The notes: generated by a model not told the origin, from the letters alone. A DNA stretch of 64,000 bases from Acinetobacter terrestris (GCF_004331155.1 NZ_SJNZ01000016.1:16529-80528), one strand, 5' to 3'. Shown: positions 26,599 through 37,283, counted from the stretch's first letter. Made by a program: numbers and translations.

Positions 26599-27768
26599 TT
26601 AGAGAATGGCTTTCAGACGCTGAATTGCTTCTTCACACTGCGCAATATCTGCCACCAAGGCTAAACGTACATGGTTTTTACCCGGATTGCCTTGTTCGGT
26701 ATCACGCGACAGGTAACGTCCAGGAAGCACTTTAATATGCGCTTTTTCCATCAGAATTTTGGCAAATGCTTCGTCATTGTCGACTTTCAACCAGTAATAA
26801 AAACCTGCATCCGGTTTTTTGAGTGGCAATAACTGACCCAGCTCTTTTTGGAACAGATCAAACTTGGCACGATAAAGTTTACGGTTATCTTCCACATGTG
26901 CTTCATCGTCCCAAGCGGCAATTGATGCCAGCTGATGTTGCACCGGCATCGCTGCACCGTGGTAAGTACGATATTGCAAATAGGGCTTAAGTAAGGCTGC
27001 ATCGCCAGCGACAAAGCCTGAACGCATACCCGGCAAGTTTGAGCGCTTAGAAAGTGAATGGAACACAACACAATTTTTATAGTCATCGCGTCCAATTTCA
27101 GCACAGACTTCTAGTAAGCCCACGGGTGCTTCATCAAACCAGAGTTCTGAATAACATTCATCCGACGCAATGACAAAGTCGTATTTGTCTGAAAGTTCAA
27201 TCAATTTCTTGAACTGTTGTTTAGACAATACTGCACCAGTTGGATTGCCTGGTGTGCAGACAAAGAGTAATGCTGTTTTTTTCCAGACTTCAGCAGGAAC
27301 GGCATCAAAATCACCGAGGTAATTATTTTCTTCAGTACAGTTAATGAAATACGGTTTTGCACCGGCAAGCAAAGTTGCACCTTCATAAATTTGATAAAAC
27401 GGATTTGGCATCACCACATACGGCGCATCTTCACGGTTCACCAAAGCCTGAACAAAAGAGAAGATCGCTTCACGTGTTCCTGAAACCGGAAGAACATTGC
27501 TTTCAGCACTCATACTGTTCAGCTTGAAACGACGTGTCAGCCAGTTGGCAATGCTTTGGCGCAGTTCAGGTAAACCTTTGCTATTTGGATAAGTCGATAA
27601 ATGCTTGAAGTTGTCAATAATTGCCTGTTTTACAAACTCTGGCGCAGGATGCTTCGGTTCACCAATCGATAATGGAATGAGTGGTAAATCTGCAGGTTGA
27701 ATATCCTGAAAAAGTTTATTTAACTTTTCAAAAGGATAGGGGTGCAATAATGACAAACTTGAGTTCAT
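26599..27768 (-). CDS. dapC: Succinyldiaminopimelate transaminase DapC
   Basis: A PLP class I aminotransferase that makes N-succinyl-LL-2,6-diaminopimelate from the keto form, for lysine and meso-DAP synthesis. NPNPFYQIYEGATLLAG-type residues, CTPGNPTGAVLS (cofactor) and FHSLSKRSNLPGMRSGFVAG (PLP Lys) are intact. The 389 aa length and the N-terminus (LHPYPFEKLNKLFQD) match the DapC group of betaproteobacteria, Pseudomonas and Acinetobacter. It lies 24 bases downstream of glnD on the same strand, as in related genomes, so co-transcription is likely. No good Shine-Dalgarno sequence is seen. Confidence 0.93.
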   Translation of the reverse strand: MNSSLSLLHPYPFEKLNKLFQDIQPADLPLIPLSIGEPKHPAPEFVKQAIIDNFKHLSTYPNSKGLPELRQSIANWLTRRFKLNSMSAESNVLPVSGTREAIFSFVQALVNREDAPYVVMPNPFYQIYEGATLLAGAKPYFINCTEENNYLGDFDAVPAEVWKKTALLFVCTPGNPTGAVLSKQQFKKLIELSDKYDFVIASDECYSELWFDEAPVGLLEVCAEIGRDDYKNCVVFHSLSKRSNLPGMRSGFVAGDAALLKPYLQYRTYHGAAMPVQHQLASIAAWDDEAHVEDNRKLYRAKFDLFQKELGQLLPLKKPDAGFYYWLKVDNDEAFAKILMEKAHIKVLPGRYLSRDTEQGNPGKNHVRLALVADIAQCEEAIQRLKAIL

Positions 27769-27792
27769 GAAATCGATACCGCTTAATTTAAG

Positions 27793-30459
27793 TTAATGTT
27801 GGCCAGAGACTTGATTCGAGGCTTCATCGAGTGCTGATTTTAATTGCACAGCAAAAGTTGCAGCTTCTGAATCGGACATTGGAATGCCATCTTTTTTAGT
27901 GACAAAGAAAATGTCTTCTGCGCGTTCCCCCAGCGTTGCAATTCTAGCAGAGAGAATATCCAAACCTTGCATCATAAATAAACCGCCTATTTTGGCCAGT
28001 AAACCCGGATGGTCAAGTGTTGCTATTTCAACCATGTTTTGCTGTAGCGCGGCATTCAGGGTGATGTCGACGGTATTTTCAATATCGAAATGGCGTAACT
28101 GGCGTGGAATACGACGTTGCATTAAACCTGGATATTTATCTGATTGACTGAGGGCTTTGACCAAAGCTTCAATTACGGTTTCTTCGCGTTCAGGGTCGGT
28201 CAGCAAGGTACCGAAACGGTCAAGCACGACATAGGTATCCAGACTAAATGCAGTAGATGCAGTAATAATTCGCGCATCTTGAACATCCAGATTCATCCGG
28301 TCAAATACAGCAACGGTGGTGGCAAATAAATTGGGCTGATCTTGAGTGTAAATAAAGATCTGCACTGCATCCTGGGCAAATTGACGATGGGCACGCATTA
28401 ACACCAAAGGTTCAGTATTGTTGCCATGCTGCAAGATGGCACGGGTATGCCAGGCAATTTCATCGGCTGATTCTTTAATGAAATATTCATCGCCCAGTTC
28501 CTGCCAAATGGTTTCGACATCATAGAGAGAGAAGTCATTGACCAGCAGTTCACTGGCAGCAAATTTGGTGTCTTCAATCAGCATTTGATAATCGACAGGG
28601 CGCCCAAGACCGGTACGAATCACATCACGGGCATGGGTATACAGCTGGCGCATGAGCGATGAACGCCATGTATTCCAGAGCTTCGGATTGGTCGCGTTAA
28701 TATCCGCAACGGTTAGTGTGTACAGATAATCCAGATGTTCCATATCACCCAGTTTTTCAGCGAAGGCTTGAACCACGTCTGGATCGGAAATATCTTTTTT
28801 CTGCGCAGTCATGGACATGAGCAAATGACTTTGAATCAGCCATGCAACCAGATTACATTCACGCTCGGTAAAGCCATGTTTGCGACAGAACTTGATCGCA
28901 TCTTCTGCACCCAATTCACTGTGATCGCCGCCACGACCTTTGGCAATGTCATGGAATAAAGCGGCCAAATAGACAATATCGCGACGTGCCAGACGCTGGA
29001 ACACTGAACTGACCACAGGGAAATCTTTGGCAAATTCGGGTTCTTTAAAGCGGTTTAAATTGCGCAGTAACAATAAGGTATGCGCATCTACAGTATAAAT
29101 ATGGAACAGGTCATATTGCATCAGACCCATAATCTGGCCAAATGCAGGAATATAATTACCCAGAACACTATATCGTTTCATCGCAACGAGCGTCTCATAA
29201 AGACGATGCGGTGAGCGAATGATGGCCATAAACAGGGCTTGATGTTCAGGATTATCCCGATAGCTTTGATCAATGCGTTTTGCAGCGAGGATCAGAAGAC
29301 GCAAGGTACGTGCGCGAATACCCTCAATTTCTGGACGATTGGCCAGTAAATAGAAGATTTCTAGAATTGCGCTTGGGCGTTCCGAGAAAATTTTGTGATG
29401 CTGTACTGCAAGTTTGCCATCCACCAGCTTGAAGTTTGCGTTAATTTCTTCAATTTTACGCTCATAGTTGGGTAAACGTGGCGTAATGACCGATTCATTA
29501 AAATAAGCCAGCAGCATTTCATTCAGTGTGGACACTTGCTGCGCGCTACGATAATAACGCTTCATGAATTGTTCGATTGGGTAGTTTTGTGAATGATGTT
29601 CTTCACGGGTGTAGCCGAACAGGGCTGCAATATCACGTTGATAATCGAACAATAAACGGTTTTCATCGCGTTTGGTTAAGCGGTGTAAATGATGGCGAAT
29701 TTCCCACAAGAAACTTTCTGCTTCTTCTAAAACACCGAGTTCAAAATCTGAAATAAAACCTAAATGTACCAGATCATAAATACGGTTGACCCGGAAATGG
29801 CGTTTTGCAATCCAGCCAATTTGGTTGATGTCGCGAATACCGCCCGGGGCATTTTTAATATCCGGTTCGAGATTGCTTTCAGTATTGTTATGCTGAGCAT
29901 GGCGTCGTGCCTGCTCATCCATTTTGGCATCAAAAAAGGTTTTATCTGTCCAGGTTTGTGACACGATCCGACGCGGCCATTTGGCCAAATGTGGATTGCC
30001 AATAATCAGGCGTGACTCAATCAGGGCGGTGGCAACGGTTAAATCACTGGTGGCCTGTTCTACACATTGGGAAATGGTGCGTACACTAATGCCCGGTTTG
30101 AAATTACCCACGTCCCATAATGATGAGATAAAGGTTGAAATCAGTTTTTCCTGATCGGGGGTGATTTCATCTTCCGATAAAATCATGATGTCGACATCGG
30201 AATAGGGCAACATTTCCCGACGACCATAACCGCCCACAGCAAATAAGCCTAAATCGGTCTGATCCAGTTCGGCATGTTTCCAGAGAAACTGTAAGGCTTC
30301 ATCAATCAAATTGGATCGGGCCGAAATGACTTCACGAATCGACTGTCCATTTTCAAAACCTTCCTGAAGCTGCTTTTCAACATCGGTGCGCCATTGATTG
30401 ATCGCTTGAATGTCATGGTTACTTTTAACGTAATTCAACAGTGGAGAGGTATTGATCAT
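27793..30459 (-). CDS. glnD: [Protein-PII] uridylyltransferase / uridylyl-removing enzyme
   Basis: The main glutamine sensor of nitrogen control: it adds UMP to PII proteins when glutamine is low and removes it when glutamine is high. The 888 aa length is close to the 890 aa of E. coli. Domains in order: nucleotidyltransferase with [19 protein letters not shown] (metal Asp pair, about residue 75-95), a helical linker, an HD hydrolase with [19 protein letters not shown] (about 475-495), and two C-terminal ACT domains (from about 690, including [19 protein letters not shown]). The ATG lacks a strong Shine-Dalgarno sequence. It lies 30 bases after purT and 24 before dapC. No glnB or glnK is in the window. 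Confidence 0.97.
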   Translation of the reverse strand: MINTSPLLNYVKSNHDIQAINQWRTDVEKQLQEGFENGQSIREVISARSNLIDEALQFLWKHAELDQTDLGLFAVGGYGRREMLPYSDVDIMILSEDEITPDQEKLISTFISSLWDVGNFKPGISVRTISQCVEQATSDLTVATALIESRLIIGNPHLAKWPRRIVSQTWTDKTFFDAKMDEQARRHAQHNNTESNLEPDIKNAPGGIRDINQIGWIAKRHFRVNRIYDLVHLGFISDFELGVLEEAESFLWEIRHHLHRLTKRDENRLLFDYQRDIAALFGYTREEHHSQNYPIEQFMKRYYRSAQQVSTLNEMLLAYFNESVITPRLPNYERKIEEINANFKLVDGKLAVQHHKIFSERPSAILEIFYLLANRPEIEGIRARTLRLLILAAKRIDQSYRDNPEHQALFMAIIRSPHRLYETLVAMKRYSVLGNYIPAFGQIMGLMQYDLFHIYTVDAHTLLLLRNLNRFKEPEFAKDFPVVSSVFQRLARRDIVYLAALFHDIAKGRGGDHSELGAEDAIKFCRKHGFTERECNLVAWLIQSHLLMSMTAQKKDISDPDVVQAFAEKLGDMEHLDYLYTLTVADINATNPKLWNTWRSSLMRQLYTHARDVIRTGLGRPVDYQMLIEDTKFAASELLVNDFSLYDVETIWQELGDEYFIKESADEIAWHTRAILQHGNNTEPLVLMRAHRQFAQDAVQIFIYTQDQPNLFATTVAVFDRMNLDVQDARIITASTAFSLDTYVVLDRFGTLLTDPEREETVIEALVKALSQSDKYPGLMQRRIPRQLRHFDIENTVDITLNAALQQNMVEIATLDHPGLLAKIGGLFMMQGLDILSARIATLGERAEDIFFVTKKDGIPMSDSEAATFAVQLKSALDEASNQVSGQH

Positions 30460-30489
30460 GAACAGGGGTCCGTAAATAAGGTGACAGGT

Positions 30490-31695
30490 TTAGTTTTGCT
30501 GAACACTGACTTGAGTCGCCGTGTGTAGTGCGAGTTCACGTGCCTGATCGGTTGTTTCAGCACGTGCCGTTGCAACACCCATGCGACGACGTTTAAAACC
30601 TTCGGGTTTACCAAAAAGGCGTAAATCTGTATCCGGATTAGATAAAGCAAGATTTAAGCCAGAAAACGAAAGATTGCGATCATCCACGCCTGCATAAATA
30701 ACTGCACTAGCTGCAACGCTATGGCGTGTGGTATTCACAGGCAGGCCTAAAATGGCACGTGCGTGCAGTTCAAATTCACTCTGGAATTGCGAGGCAAGTG
30801 TCACAAGCCCCGTGTCATGCGGACGTGGTGATACTTCACTAAACCATACTTTATCGCCTTTGACAAACAGTTCGACCCCGAAAATACCGCAACCGCCCAA
30901 GGCTGCCGTTACTTTATGCGCGATCCGTTTAGATTCATCCAATGCTGCAGCAGTCATGGCTTGAGGCTGCCAGCTTTCTACATAATCGCCCGCATCTTGA
31001 CGGTGTCCGATCGGGTCGCAGTATTGGGTTTCGATTTCACCCGTTTCAGCATTTTTAGCACGGACAGTAAGCAGGGTAATTTCAAAGTCAAAATCAATTT
31101 GCGATTCCACGATCACTTTGCCTTGATTTACACGACCGCCAGTTTGCGCATATTCCCAAGCGGCATCGACTTCATCAAAGCTTTTAACGCGAGACTGGCC
31201 TTTACCTGAAGAGGACATCACCGGTTTAACAAAATTTGGATAGCCAATGTCATCGCAAGCAGCGCGGAAAGACTCAATCGAGTCAGCAAAACGATAAGCA
31301 GAAGTTGGCAGACCCAGTTCTTCAGCAGCCAAACGGCGGATCCCTTCACGGTTCATGGTCAGGTTAACCGCTTTGGCTGAAGGAATAACGGTGGCAATCT
31401 TTTGTTCTTCGATATCGACCAAAACCTGAGTCGCAATCGCTTCAATTTCAGGAATAATTAAATTGGGTTTAACTTGTTCGATCAGTTGTTTGAGTTCTTC
31501 GGCATCTGCCATATTTAAAGTATAAGAATAATGGGCAACTTGCATGGCAGGTGCGTGATCATAACGGTCTGCAGCGTGAACTTCCACACCCAGACGTTGT
31601 AGCGAAATCACCACTTCTTTACCCAACTCTCCTGAGCCTAAGAGCAAAATTTTAAATGCAGAAGCTTGAAGGGGAGTACCAATAGTCACGCTCAT
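30490..31695 (-). CDS. purT: Formate-dependent phosphoribosylglycinamide formyltransferase
   Basis: An ATP-grasp enzyme that makes formyl-GAR from GAR, formate and ATP, an alternative to folate-dependent PurN in purine synthesis. [24 protein letters not shown] (N-terminal fold), [27 protein letters not shown] (ATP lid) and [13 protein letters not shown] match E. coli PurT (392 aa). I chose the internal ATG ([10 protein letters not shown], 401 aa) because GGATG lies about 6 bases upstream; the ATG three codons earlier is equally close. It heads a probable purT-glnD-dapC transcription unit. Confidence 0.96.
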   Translation of the reverse strand: MSVTIGTPLQASAFKILLLGSGELGKEVVISLQRLGVEVHAADRYDHAPAMQVAHYSYTLNMADAEELKQLIEQVKPNLIIPEIEAIATQVLVDIEEQKIATVIPSAKAVNLTMNREGIRRLAAEELGLPTSAYRFADSIESFRAACDDIGYPNFVKPVMSSSGKGQSRVKSFDEVDAAWEYAQTGGRVNQGKVIVESQIDFDFEITLLTVRAKNAETGEIETQYCDPIGHRQDAGDYVESWQPQAMTAAALDESKRIAHKVTAALGGCGIFGVELFVKGDKVWFSEVSPRPHDTGLVTLASQFQSEFELHARAILGLPVNTTRHSVAASAVIYAGVDDRNLSFSGLNLALSNPDTDLRLFGKPEGFKRRRMGVATARAETTDQARELALHTATQVSVQQN

Positions 31696-31830
31696 GTAAA
31701 TCATCCATGCTTGATTTTATGGGCTTTTAGCATAGCAGAACTGACTGGGGGATTAAGCCTGGATTCACATAAAATAATGATATTGTCCAACAATTTTATT
31801 TATAAAGTTTATAGAGATTTACATCTTAAA

Positions 31831-32459
31831 TCAGGCAGATTGCTTGAACCGATCTGGAACAGGGTTTAAATGATAAATACGGTTTTGCGGGTTCAGTTTT
31901 TCCATTTCTAAAATTTGATGCTGACTTAAATCCAGCCAGCTTAGGAGTTTCATTGTTTTATAGCGTTGCCAGCAGAGATATGGAACGGCAAAAGGAAGGA
32001 TGAAGCCAAGGGTGAATAATCCAAGCCCCATCAGACAAAGCATTAAGGCATCCTGCAGCACCTTGCCCAACTGGAAATGACCGACAGAAAATGCCGCAAG
32101 GGAAAAGAATAGAAAAGCAGTGCAAACAGAAAGCCAAACAATTGAAGTGCATTCGGCAATACACGATGTTTAAAACTCCAGTAGCCAAATATCAGATTCT
32201 GCGGATGCAAGTGCACGACCTGTTGGGTCTGATTCAGCATGGCAATAATCTGATTTTTGCCATTATTTTCAAAATAAATGGCCCGGACTAAATCTGCTGG
32301 TTCAGCATGTACTTCGATAAAATGACCAACAAAGTTTTGAGCATTAATGAAGCATTCAAAATAACAGGCAGGAAAGCTGTATCGGGAATATGGTGATGGT
32401 TCATCCCGCCGTTGATGAATAAAGATTTTCCCTTCAATAAGCTGTTTGGATTCAAACAT
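31831..32459 (-). pseudogene. Membrane protein gene disrupted by a frameshift
   Basis: The first frame starts at 32459 with a good AAGGAT ribosome binding site and reads a roughly 100-residue soluble part (MFESKQLIEGKIFIHQRRDE, later AEPADLVRAIYFENNG). It then enters a membrane segment (LPNALQLFGFLFALLFY) and falls out of frame, ending in SSWARCCRMP. A second frame carries on as FLFFSLAAFSVGHFQLGKVL, then LCLMGLGLFTLGFILPFAVPY, and a basic tail ending DRFKQSA at 31831. Joining them by restoring one base in the T-rich run around 32095-32125 gives a continuous protein of about 209 aa with two or more membrane helices. The family is not recognised. It is either a real disruption or a homopolymer sequencing error. 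Confidence 0.75.
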
Positions 32460-32494
32460 GCAAAATGATCCTTATTTTTGTTTTTATATTCAAT

Positions 32495-32531
32495 ATAAAA
32501 GGCTTATACACTCAAATTAGCATAAGCCTTT
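32495..32531 (-). terminator. Terminator after azlD
   Basis: AAAGGCTTAT and ATAAGCCTTT (10 bp, 14-nt loop). The A-run at 32497-32500 gives the U-run on the minus strand, downstream of azlD. Confidence 0.65.
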
Positions 32532-32559
32532 GTTCATCTTAAGATGAATTTTTAATTTT

Positions 32560-32907
32560 TTAAAAGTGAAAGGGCAGATAGGTATAAATTAAGCCATAAG
32601 TCACGGCCGCGGTTAAAGTCGCAGGTACAATCTGCTTAAACTTAAAATACAGCCCGGCTAAGGTTAAAAAACCGATCAGCATGGCAAAGCTTTTATTCGG
32701 CGTTTCCATCAGCGGTGGAAGGGTGGCAACCACCAGCATGGAACTAATGGCGGCAATACCAATACTGCCTAAGGCAATTTTAATCCAGACCGAACCACGC
32801 TTTTGCGAGTTTTGCTGATGTTTTTGAATGACATAAAAAGGACCAAACCGTGATGCAAAATTGGCAATCCCAACGATGATGCCCACCAGAATAATTTCAA
32901 GATTCAT
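32560..32907 (-). CDS. azlD: AzlD-family small subunit of branched-chain amino acid exporter
   Basis: A small membrane protein (115 aa, about four helices) that works with AzlC/YgaZ to export branched-chain amino acids or azaleucine analogues. NLEIILVGIIVGIANFASRF, VWIKIALGSIGIAAISS and MLIGFLTLAGLYFKF are typical. I chose the ATG at 32907 because TTGGAGAAACGC gives a good Shine-Dalgarno sequence; the longer 122-aa reading begins inside it. Its start overlaps the azlC stop by 11 bases, so the two are translationally coupled. Confidence 0.88.
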   Translation of the reverse strand: MNLEIILVGIIVGIANFASRFGPFYVIQKHQQNSQKRGSVWIKIALGSIGIAAISSMLVVATLPPLMETPNKSFAMLIGFLTLAGLYFKFKQIVPATLTAAVTYGLIYTYLPFHF

Positions 32908-33652
32908 GCGTTTCTCCAAATTCATCATCGTGTTGTTTTAAAACATAGTGCTTAAATAAGACCGCCAAAATACCGGATAAAATTCCAATGAAAATCGCTG
33001 CCGACAAATTAATGAAATAGCAGGCGATGGCTGAAACAATTAAACAGACAGCGACGATTAAAGTATGTTTCTTTTCAAAAGCTGCAAGCAGGAAACTTAA
33101 GAACAGGGCAGGAAGCAGAAAATCCAGTGCGGCTTGTAGGAATTGCGGTAAGTGACTGACCTGATCTGCAAATAATCCACCCAAGAACGAACCTAAAGCC
33201 CAAGACATCCAGCTGAATAAGCTCACGCCTAGCATCCAGGACTCTGACCATTCCTGTCGACGCTGCGAGAGTTTAATCATCCCGGAAGCAAAGACTTCAT
33301 CGGTCAGACCCCACGCCCAAAATGCTGTCTTTTTTAAGTTTAATTTATCTTGAATCAGGTTTTGCAGCGCGGGGCCGTAGAGTAGATGACGAATGTCTAA
33401 AGCAATCACGGTAAGCGCTGTCATCCAGATGGATGTACCGCTGCCGAGTAAAGCCACCACTAAAAACTGGCTGGCGCCGGCATACATGGAACAGGATAAA
33501 AACAGGGCTTCCCAAGGGGTAAAGCCAAATTGTGTCGCGGAGACACCGAAAGCAAAAGAAACCGGAAGATAAGTAAAAATAATGGCTTGACTATCTTTAG
33601 CGCCTTGCCAAAAACCAGCAGCTTGTACTGGAGGAATTTTGTGCTCAGACAC
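32897..33652 (-). CDS. azlC: AzlC-family branched-chain amino acid export protein
   Basis: The large subunit (251 aa) of an AzlCD/YgaZH-type exporter. FTYLPVSFAFGVSATQFGFTPWEALFLS, CSMYAGASQFLVVALL and VIALDIRHLLYGPAL are hallmark segments. There are about eight hydrophobic stretches, and it sits in the inner membrane. The pair azlC-azlD is complete. No Lrp-type regulator is adjacent in this window; the nearest AsnC-family gene is at 47850. Confidence 0.92.
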   Translation of the reverse strand: MSEHKIPPVQAAGFWQGAKDSQAIIFTYLPVSFAFGVSATQFGFTPWEALFLSCSMYAGASQFLVVALLGSGTSIWMTALTVIALDIRHLLYGPALQNLIQDKLNLKKTAFWAWGLTDEVFASGMIKLSQRRQEWSESWMLGVSLFSWMSWALGSFLGGLFADQVSHLPQFLQAALDFLLPALFLSFLLAAFEKKHTLIVAVCLIVSAIACYFINLSAAIFIGILSGILAVLFKHYVLKQHDDEFGETHES

Positions 33653-33753
33653 GACACACCTAAGAAAAGTTAGACAAAGGGGAGAAAATGATGATTGAGT
33701 ATTCTACCCGAATTCACTAGCATAGTGCCGAAATGTTTGTATAGGCAGCGGAT

Positions 33754-34236
33754 ATGTTTGCGTCCAAATCACGTGCAATAGGGATGATTTCTGTACTGTG
33801 CAGTATTTTTGCATTGCAGGCTTGTGGTCAATCATCTGAAGAACCCGAGCAGAAAGTTGAAATTAAGGCTGCACCAAAGCTCAGCAATGATGCAACCACG
33901 TATGCCCATGAAGCCTGGAAATTTATCAATCAGGTCGATGGCTTGGTGTATGCAAAACAGTTGAATGTGCTTGAAGAACAGGTGCGTAAACCTGCCCGCA
34001 AGTTAAGTACCGATTGGCGTATTAATGTCAAAATGACCGACTCCGTGACTGAAGGAAAATATGCATTGTGCCGTAAAGCATTGACCAGTCTGGAAATATG
34101 GGCGCGTGAAAGCATCGATCAATCCAGTTCGGCGGCACAAAAGCAAGCAGATTACGAACGAGATAAACAACAGTGCAAGGGTGCGATAGATAATCCTGAA
34201 CTGGGAAATACTGACCCGAAAAAGAAAGGGGTTTAA
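33754..34236 (+). CDS. Hypothetical lipoprotein, 160 aa
   Basis: Signal peptide with lipobox LQAC (lipidated Cys near residue 24), then a short Ser/Glu linker (GQSSEEPEQ) and a mostly helical domain (YAHEAWKFINQVDGLVYAKQ, then YALCRKALTSLEIWARES). Two Cys (in YALCRK and QQCKG) could pair in the periplasm. It ends in charged residues NTDPKKKGV. I do not recognise a named family; similar helical lipoproteins of unknown role are common in Acinetobacter. It is monocistronic with a strong terminator directly after it and divergent from azlCD. Confidence 0.78.
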   Translation: MFASKSRAIGMISVLCSIFALQACGQSSEEPEQKVEIKAAPKLSNDATTYAHEAWKFINQVDGLVYAKQLNVLEEQVRKPARKLSTDWRINVKMTDSVTEGKYALCRKALTSLEIWARESIDQSSSAAQKQADYERDKQQCKGAIDNPELGNTDPKKKGV

Positions 34237-34244
34237 GTCAGATG

Positions 34245-34268
34245 AAACGAGGCAAATGCCTCGTTTTT
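34245..34268 (+). terminator. Terminator of the lipoprotein gene
   Basis: AAACGAGGCA and TGCCTCGTTT (10 bp, 2-nt spacing) followed by a run of T. Confidence 0.92.
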
Positions 34269-34464
34269 TTTCATGCAATTTTTTTAAAGCTTATTTTTTA
34301 CTTATAGTTAAAAAGAATTAATAAGAGAATAAAACGATAACTTGATAAATACATATTATTATCGCTAAATGATAATACGTGTATAATAAATTGCATTGAT
34401 GTTATTATTATTTTGATAAAAATCTAAATAACTTCCATGTAGTAAATAAATAGAGGAAGAAAAG

Positions 34465-34659
34465 ATGTTTAATAAAGTGTTTTTATCAATAAGTGTGGTT
34501 TTGACTCTAACTGTTTGTCAAAGCGTTCCAGCCGCGCTTGCTTCACATGCTGCAGATCAGGTTCAAGTGATTCATTCATCTTCTTCAAATATCCAGCAAG
34601 AAGTTGCACCTTGTACCAATGGTTTTGATGCCGTGAATGTATGTGAGTTACTTTCATAA
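34465..34659 (+). CDS. Small secreted protein, 64 aa
   Basis: A clear Sec signal peptide (MFNKVFLSISVVLTLTVCQS, cleavage likely after AALAS) leaves a mature peptide of about 37 residues with two Cys (APCTNGF and NVCELLS) that could form one disulfide. GAGGAAG lies 5-6 bases before the ATG. It sits alone between gaps; the upstream AT-rich region has a -10-like TATAAT at 34382-34387. No family is recognised. The small size, export signal and disulfide pattern are compatible with an envelope-stress or secreted peptide, which is only inference. Confidence 0.68.
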   Translation: MFNKVFLSISVVLTLTVCQSVPAALASHAADQVQVIHSSSSNIQQEVAPCTNGFDAVNVCELLS

Positions 34660-34793
34660 GCGGTAAATATGAATGAGCAGACCAGTACATTCACTTTTTA
34701 TGCGTATGTCATGCTTAGCTATAGATGAGTGAAATACTGCAACGGTATTGCATCTCAATGATTCAGATATTGTTAATATCTAATATTTTTTGT

Positions 34794-35495
34794 TCAAAGC
34801 TCTGGAAATGCATGCGCGATTCGATGCAATTTAGCCAGATCCAAAATTTCGATTTTCCGAAAAGAAAGCCGCAAAATATTCTGCTTCTCTAAAGCCTGCA
34901 GTTCCTGGTTCACGGTTTGTCTGGAACAGGTCAGCATTTGCGCCAATTGTTCTTGGGACAAATGAATGGTGTTGGTTTCAATCATTAAATGACTGCCATA
35001 GCCATTTAAGATAAACATTAAGCGTTGTGCTAAACGCTGGGTCATGTTTTGGGTCTGAATCGAAATGAGTTCTAAAAAAGCAAAACGTAACTTTTGACTG
35101 GTCAATTGCGCAATGTGATACCAAAAAACCGGATGTGCTGCGAGCAGTTTGTGAATGGCGAGACTTGGAATATGCAAGATCAGACTTTTTTGAATGGCGA
35201 TGGCATCGTGCGAGCGAGGTTGGGCATCGACCAGTGAGATTTCGCCAAACCACATAATCGGTTCCACAATTGCCGCTACGGATTCTTTGCCTTCAATATC
35301 AATATAGCCTAAGCGAACAGCGCCTTCTAAAACGGCATAGATGCCATTAAATGTATCTCCTGAATGGAAGATAGCTTGTTCCTTGGCAAAATGCTGTTGC
35401 ACCGCATGGCTCACAATAAATTCCTTAAACACTGAAGGCAATTGTGAAAACCATGCGTTCTGTTCTAAATGAGCAATATAAACGGAGGATAGCAC
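34794..35495 (-). CDS. Crp/Fnr-family transcriptional regulator
   Basis: An N-terminal cyclic-nucleotide-binding-like beta barrel (residues about 20-135, including IFHSGDTFNGIYAVLEGAVRL and MWFGEISLVD) and a C-terminal Crp-type winged helix-turn-helix (about 150-225, LSQEQLAQMLTCSRQTVNQE). There is no Fnr-type N-terminal Cys cluster, and the phosphate-binding cassette (FGEISLVDAQPRSHDA) partly matches the cAMP-type FGELxLxxxxxRxA pattern. The ligand is therefore unclear. Its 233 aa length is typical. It is divergent from the Mpo1-like gene with a 96-base gap, so it may control that gene. Confidence 0.92.
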   Translation of the reverse strand: MLSSVYIAHLEQNAWFSQLPSVFKEFIVSHAVQQHFAKEQAIFHSGDTFNGIYAVLEGAVRLGYIDIEGKESVAAIVEPIMWFGEISLVDAQPRSHDAIAIQKSLILHIPSLAIHKLLAAHPVFWYHIAQLTSQKLRFAFLELISIQTQNMTQRLAQRLMFILNGYGSHLMIETNTIHLSQEQLAQMLTCSRQTVNQELQALEKQNILRLSFRKIEILDLAKLHRIAHAFPEL

Positions 35496-35591
35496 TTCAA
35501 TTCCTTTTTGATCTGAGTTGTCATTTAGCCGACAACTTTGCCTTTGGTTTTTTTATATAGTCGAAGCATGAGTGTAACAAGGAAGAACAAC

Positions 35592-36128
35592 ATGACCAAA
35601 TTAGAACAGCTGCTCAGCCAGTATGCAGCGTATCACCTAGATCATAAAAACATTTTGACGCATTTTGTGGGCATTCCTTTGATTGTCTTTGCCATTGTTT
35701 GTTTAACCGCAAGAGCAGGTGTGATGCTGTCAGGAATGGAGTTGACCTTAGCGTCGGTAATCCTGATTGCAAGTGGCATATATTACCTGAGTTTAGACCG
35801 CATTTTGGGTCTGATCATGCTAGTCATCTATGCGATCGCTTATCCATTCGCTTACAAGATTGCACAGCTCGATACCAGTCTTTGGCTAAGCTTAAGTATT
35901 GGCATCTTTGTCGTAGGATGGGCATTTCAGTTTGTGGGGCATTTTTATGAAAAGAAAAAACCGGCATTTATGGACGATATTATTGGCTTAGCCATCGGCC
36001 CATTATTTGTTTTGGCGGAAATGGTATTCATGCTCGGTTTTCGTAAAGGCCTAGAGCAACGTATACTAGACCACGCTCATTTGTTACGCGCTAAAATGGA
36101 TAACAAGCAGATCTCAGCCTTAAACTAG
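35592..36128 (+). CDS. Mpo1-like (DUF962) membrane protein
   Basis: The family contains the yeast dioxygenase Mpo1, which removes one carbon from 2-hydroxy fatty acids using iron. The conserved N-terminal His motif YAAYHLDHKNILTHFVGIP (likely iron ligands) is followed by about four or five membrane helices and the second His region QFVGHFYEKKKPAFMDD. I chose the ATG at 35592 (MTKLEQLLSQ, 178 aa) because AAGGAAG lies 6-8 bases upstream; the longer TTG- or ATG-started frames add residues outside the family. The bacterial substrate is unknown. A strong terminator shared with ychF follows. Confidence 0.88.
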   Translation: MTKLEQLLSQYAAYHLDHKNILTHFVGIPLIVFAIVCLTARAGVMLSGMELTLASVILIASGIYYLSLDRILGLIMLVIYAIAYPFAYKIAQLDTSLWLSLSIGIFVVGWAFQFVGHFYEKKKPAFMDDIIGLAIGPLFVLAEMVFMLGFRKGLEQRILDHAHLLRAKMDNKQISALN

Positions 36129-36148
36129 TTGAATTAGTGTATAGCCAT

Positions 36149-36181
36149 AAAAAAAGCCCCGAATGAGTCGGGGCTTTTTTC
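36149..36181. terminator. Bidirectional terminator between Mpo1-like gene and ychF
   Basis: AAAAAGCCCCGA and TCGGGGCTTTTT with a 5-nt loop and A/T runs on each side. Confidence 0.93.
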
Positions 36182-36191
36182 GTTTTAACGA

Positions 36192-37283
36192 TTAAACATT
36201 AAAACGGAAGTGTAAAACGTCACCGTCTTGAACGATGTAAGTTTTACCTTCTAAACGCCATTTACCGGCTTCTTTCGCGCCAGCTTCGCCGTTGTATTGT
36301 ACGAAGTCATCATAAGCGATACATTCAGCGCGGATGAAGCCTTTTTCAAAGTCAGTATGAATTACGCCAGCAGCTTGAGGAGCGGTTGCCCCCACTTTAA
36401 CCGTCCAAGCACGAACTTCCTGTACACCTGCAGTGAAGTAAGTTTGTAAGCCAAGTAGTGAATAACCTGCACGAATGACCGCATTCAGACCAGGTTCTTC
36501 CATGTCCATTGCTTCAAGGAATTCAGCGCGGTCTTCATCTTCAAGCAATGAAATTTCAGCTTCAATCTGGTTGCACAGTGGAACCACAATCGCATTTTCA
36601 GCAGCAGCAAGTTCACGAACAGCATCCAAATGGGGATTGTTTTCGAAACCATCTTCAGCAACATTGGCAATGTACATGGTTGGTTTTAAAGTCATTAAAC
36701 CAAAACCACGAACCAGTTTACGCTCATCATCATCAAGGTCAGCTGCGCGAGCCGGTTTGCCTTCATCCAATAATGGCTGGATTTTTTCTAAAATCGCTTT
36801 GGTTGCAATCGCTTCTTTATCGCCACTTTTTGCAGATTTTGCTAAACGCGTGATGGCTTTTGCAACTGCTTCAAGGTCAGCAAGTGCAAGTTCAGTGTTG
36901 ATGGTTGCGATGTCATCCAGCGGATCAATCTTACCATTCACGTGAATTACGTTTTCATCTTCAAAACAGCGAACCACGTGTGCAATCGCATCGGTTTCAC
37001 GGATATTGGCAAGGAACTGGTTACCCAAGCCTTCACCTTTAGATGCACCCGCAACCAAACCGGCGATATCCACAAATTCCATTGCAGTTGGAACCACACG
37101 TTGCGGTTTAACGATTTCCGCAAGTTTGTCCATGCGCAGGTCAGGCACAGGTACGATACCGGTGTTTGGTTCAATGGTACAGAAGGGGAAGTTTTCTGCA
37201 GCAATCGCAGCTTTAGTCAATGCATTGAAAAGTGTAGATTTACCAACGTTCGGCAAGCCGACAATACCGCAATTAAAACCCAT
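36192..37283 (-). CDS. ychF: Redox-regulated ATPase / GTPase-like protein YchF
   Basis: A universally conserved Obg-family P-loop protein (OLA1/YchF) that prefers ATP and associates with ribosomes. [18 protein letters not shown] is the P-loop, [20 protein letters not shown] is switch II, and the C-terminal TGS domain starts near [15 protein letters not shown] and ends [11 protein letters not shown]. The 363 aa reading from [11 protein letters not shown] matches E. coli (363 aa); a GTG four codons upstream is also in frame. Codon use is that of a well-expressed gene. A perfect 12-bp inverted repeat (37327-37366) lies between it and the sulfur operon. Confidence 0.97.
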   Translation of the reverse strand: MGFNCGIVGLPNVGKSTLFNALTKAAIAAENFPFCTIEPNTGIVPVPDLRMDKLAEIVKPQRVVPTAMEFVDIAGLVAGASKGEGLGNQFLANIRETDAIAHVVRCFEDENVIHVNGKIDPLDDIATINTELALADLEAVAKAITRLAKSAKSGDKEAIATKAILEKIQPLLDEGKPARAADLDDDERKLVRGFGLMTLKPTMYIANVAEDGFENNPHLDAVRELAAAENAIVVPLCNQIEAEISLLEDEDRAEFLEAMDMEEPGLNAVIRAGYSLLGLQTYFTAGVQEVRAWTVKVGATAPQAAGVIHTDFEKGFIRAECIAYDDFVQYNGEAGAKEAGKWRLEGKTYIVQDGDVLHFRFNV

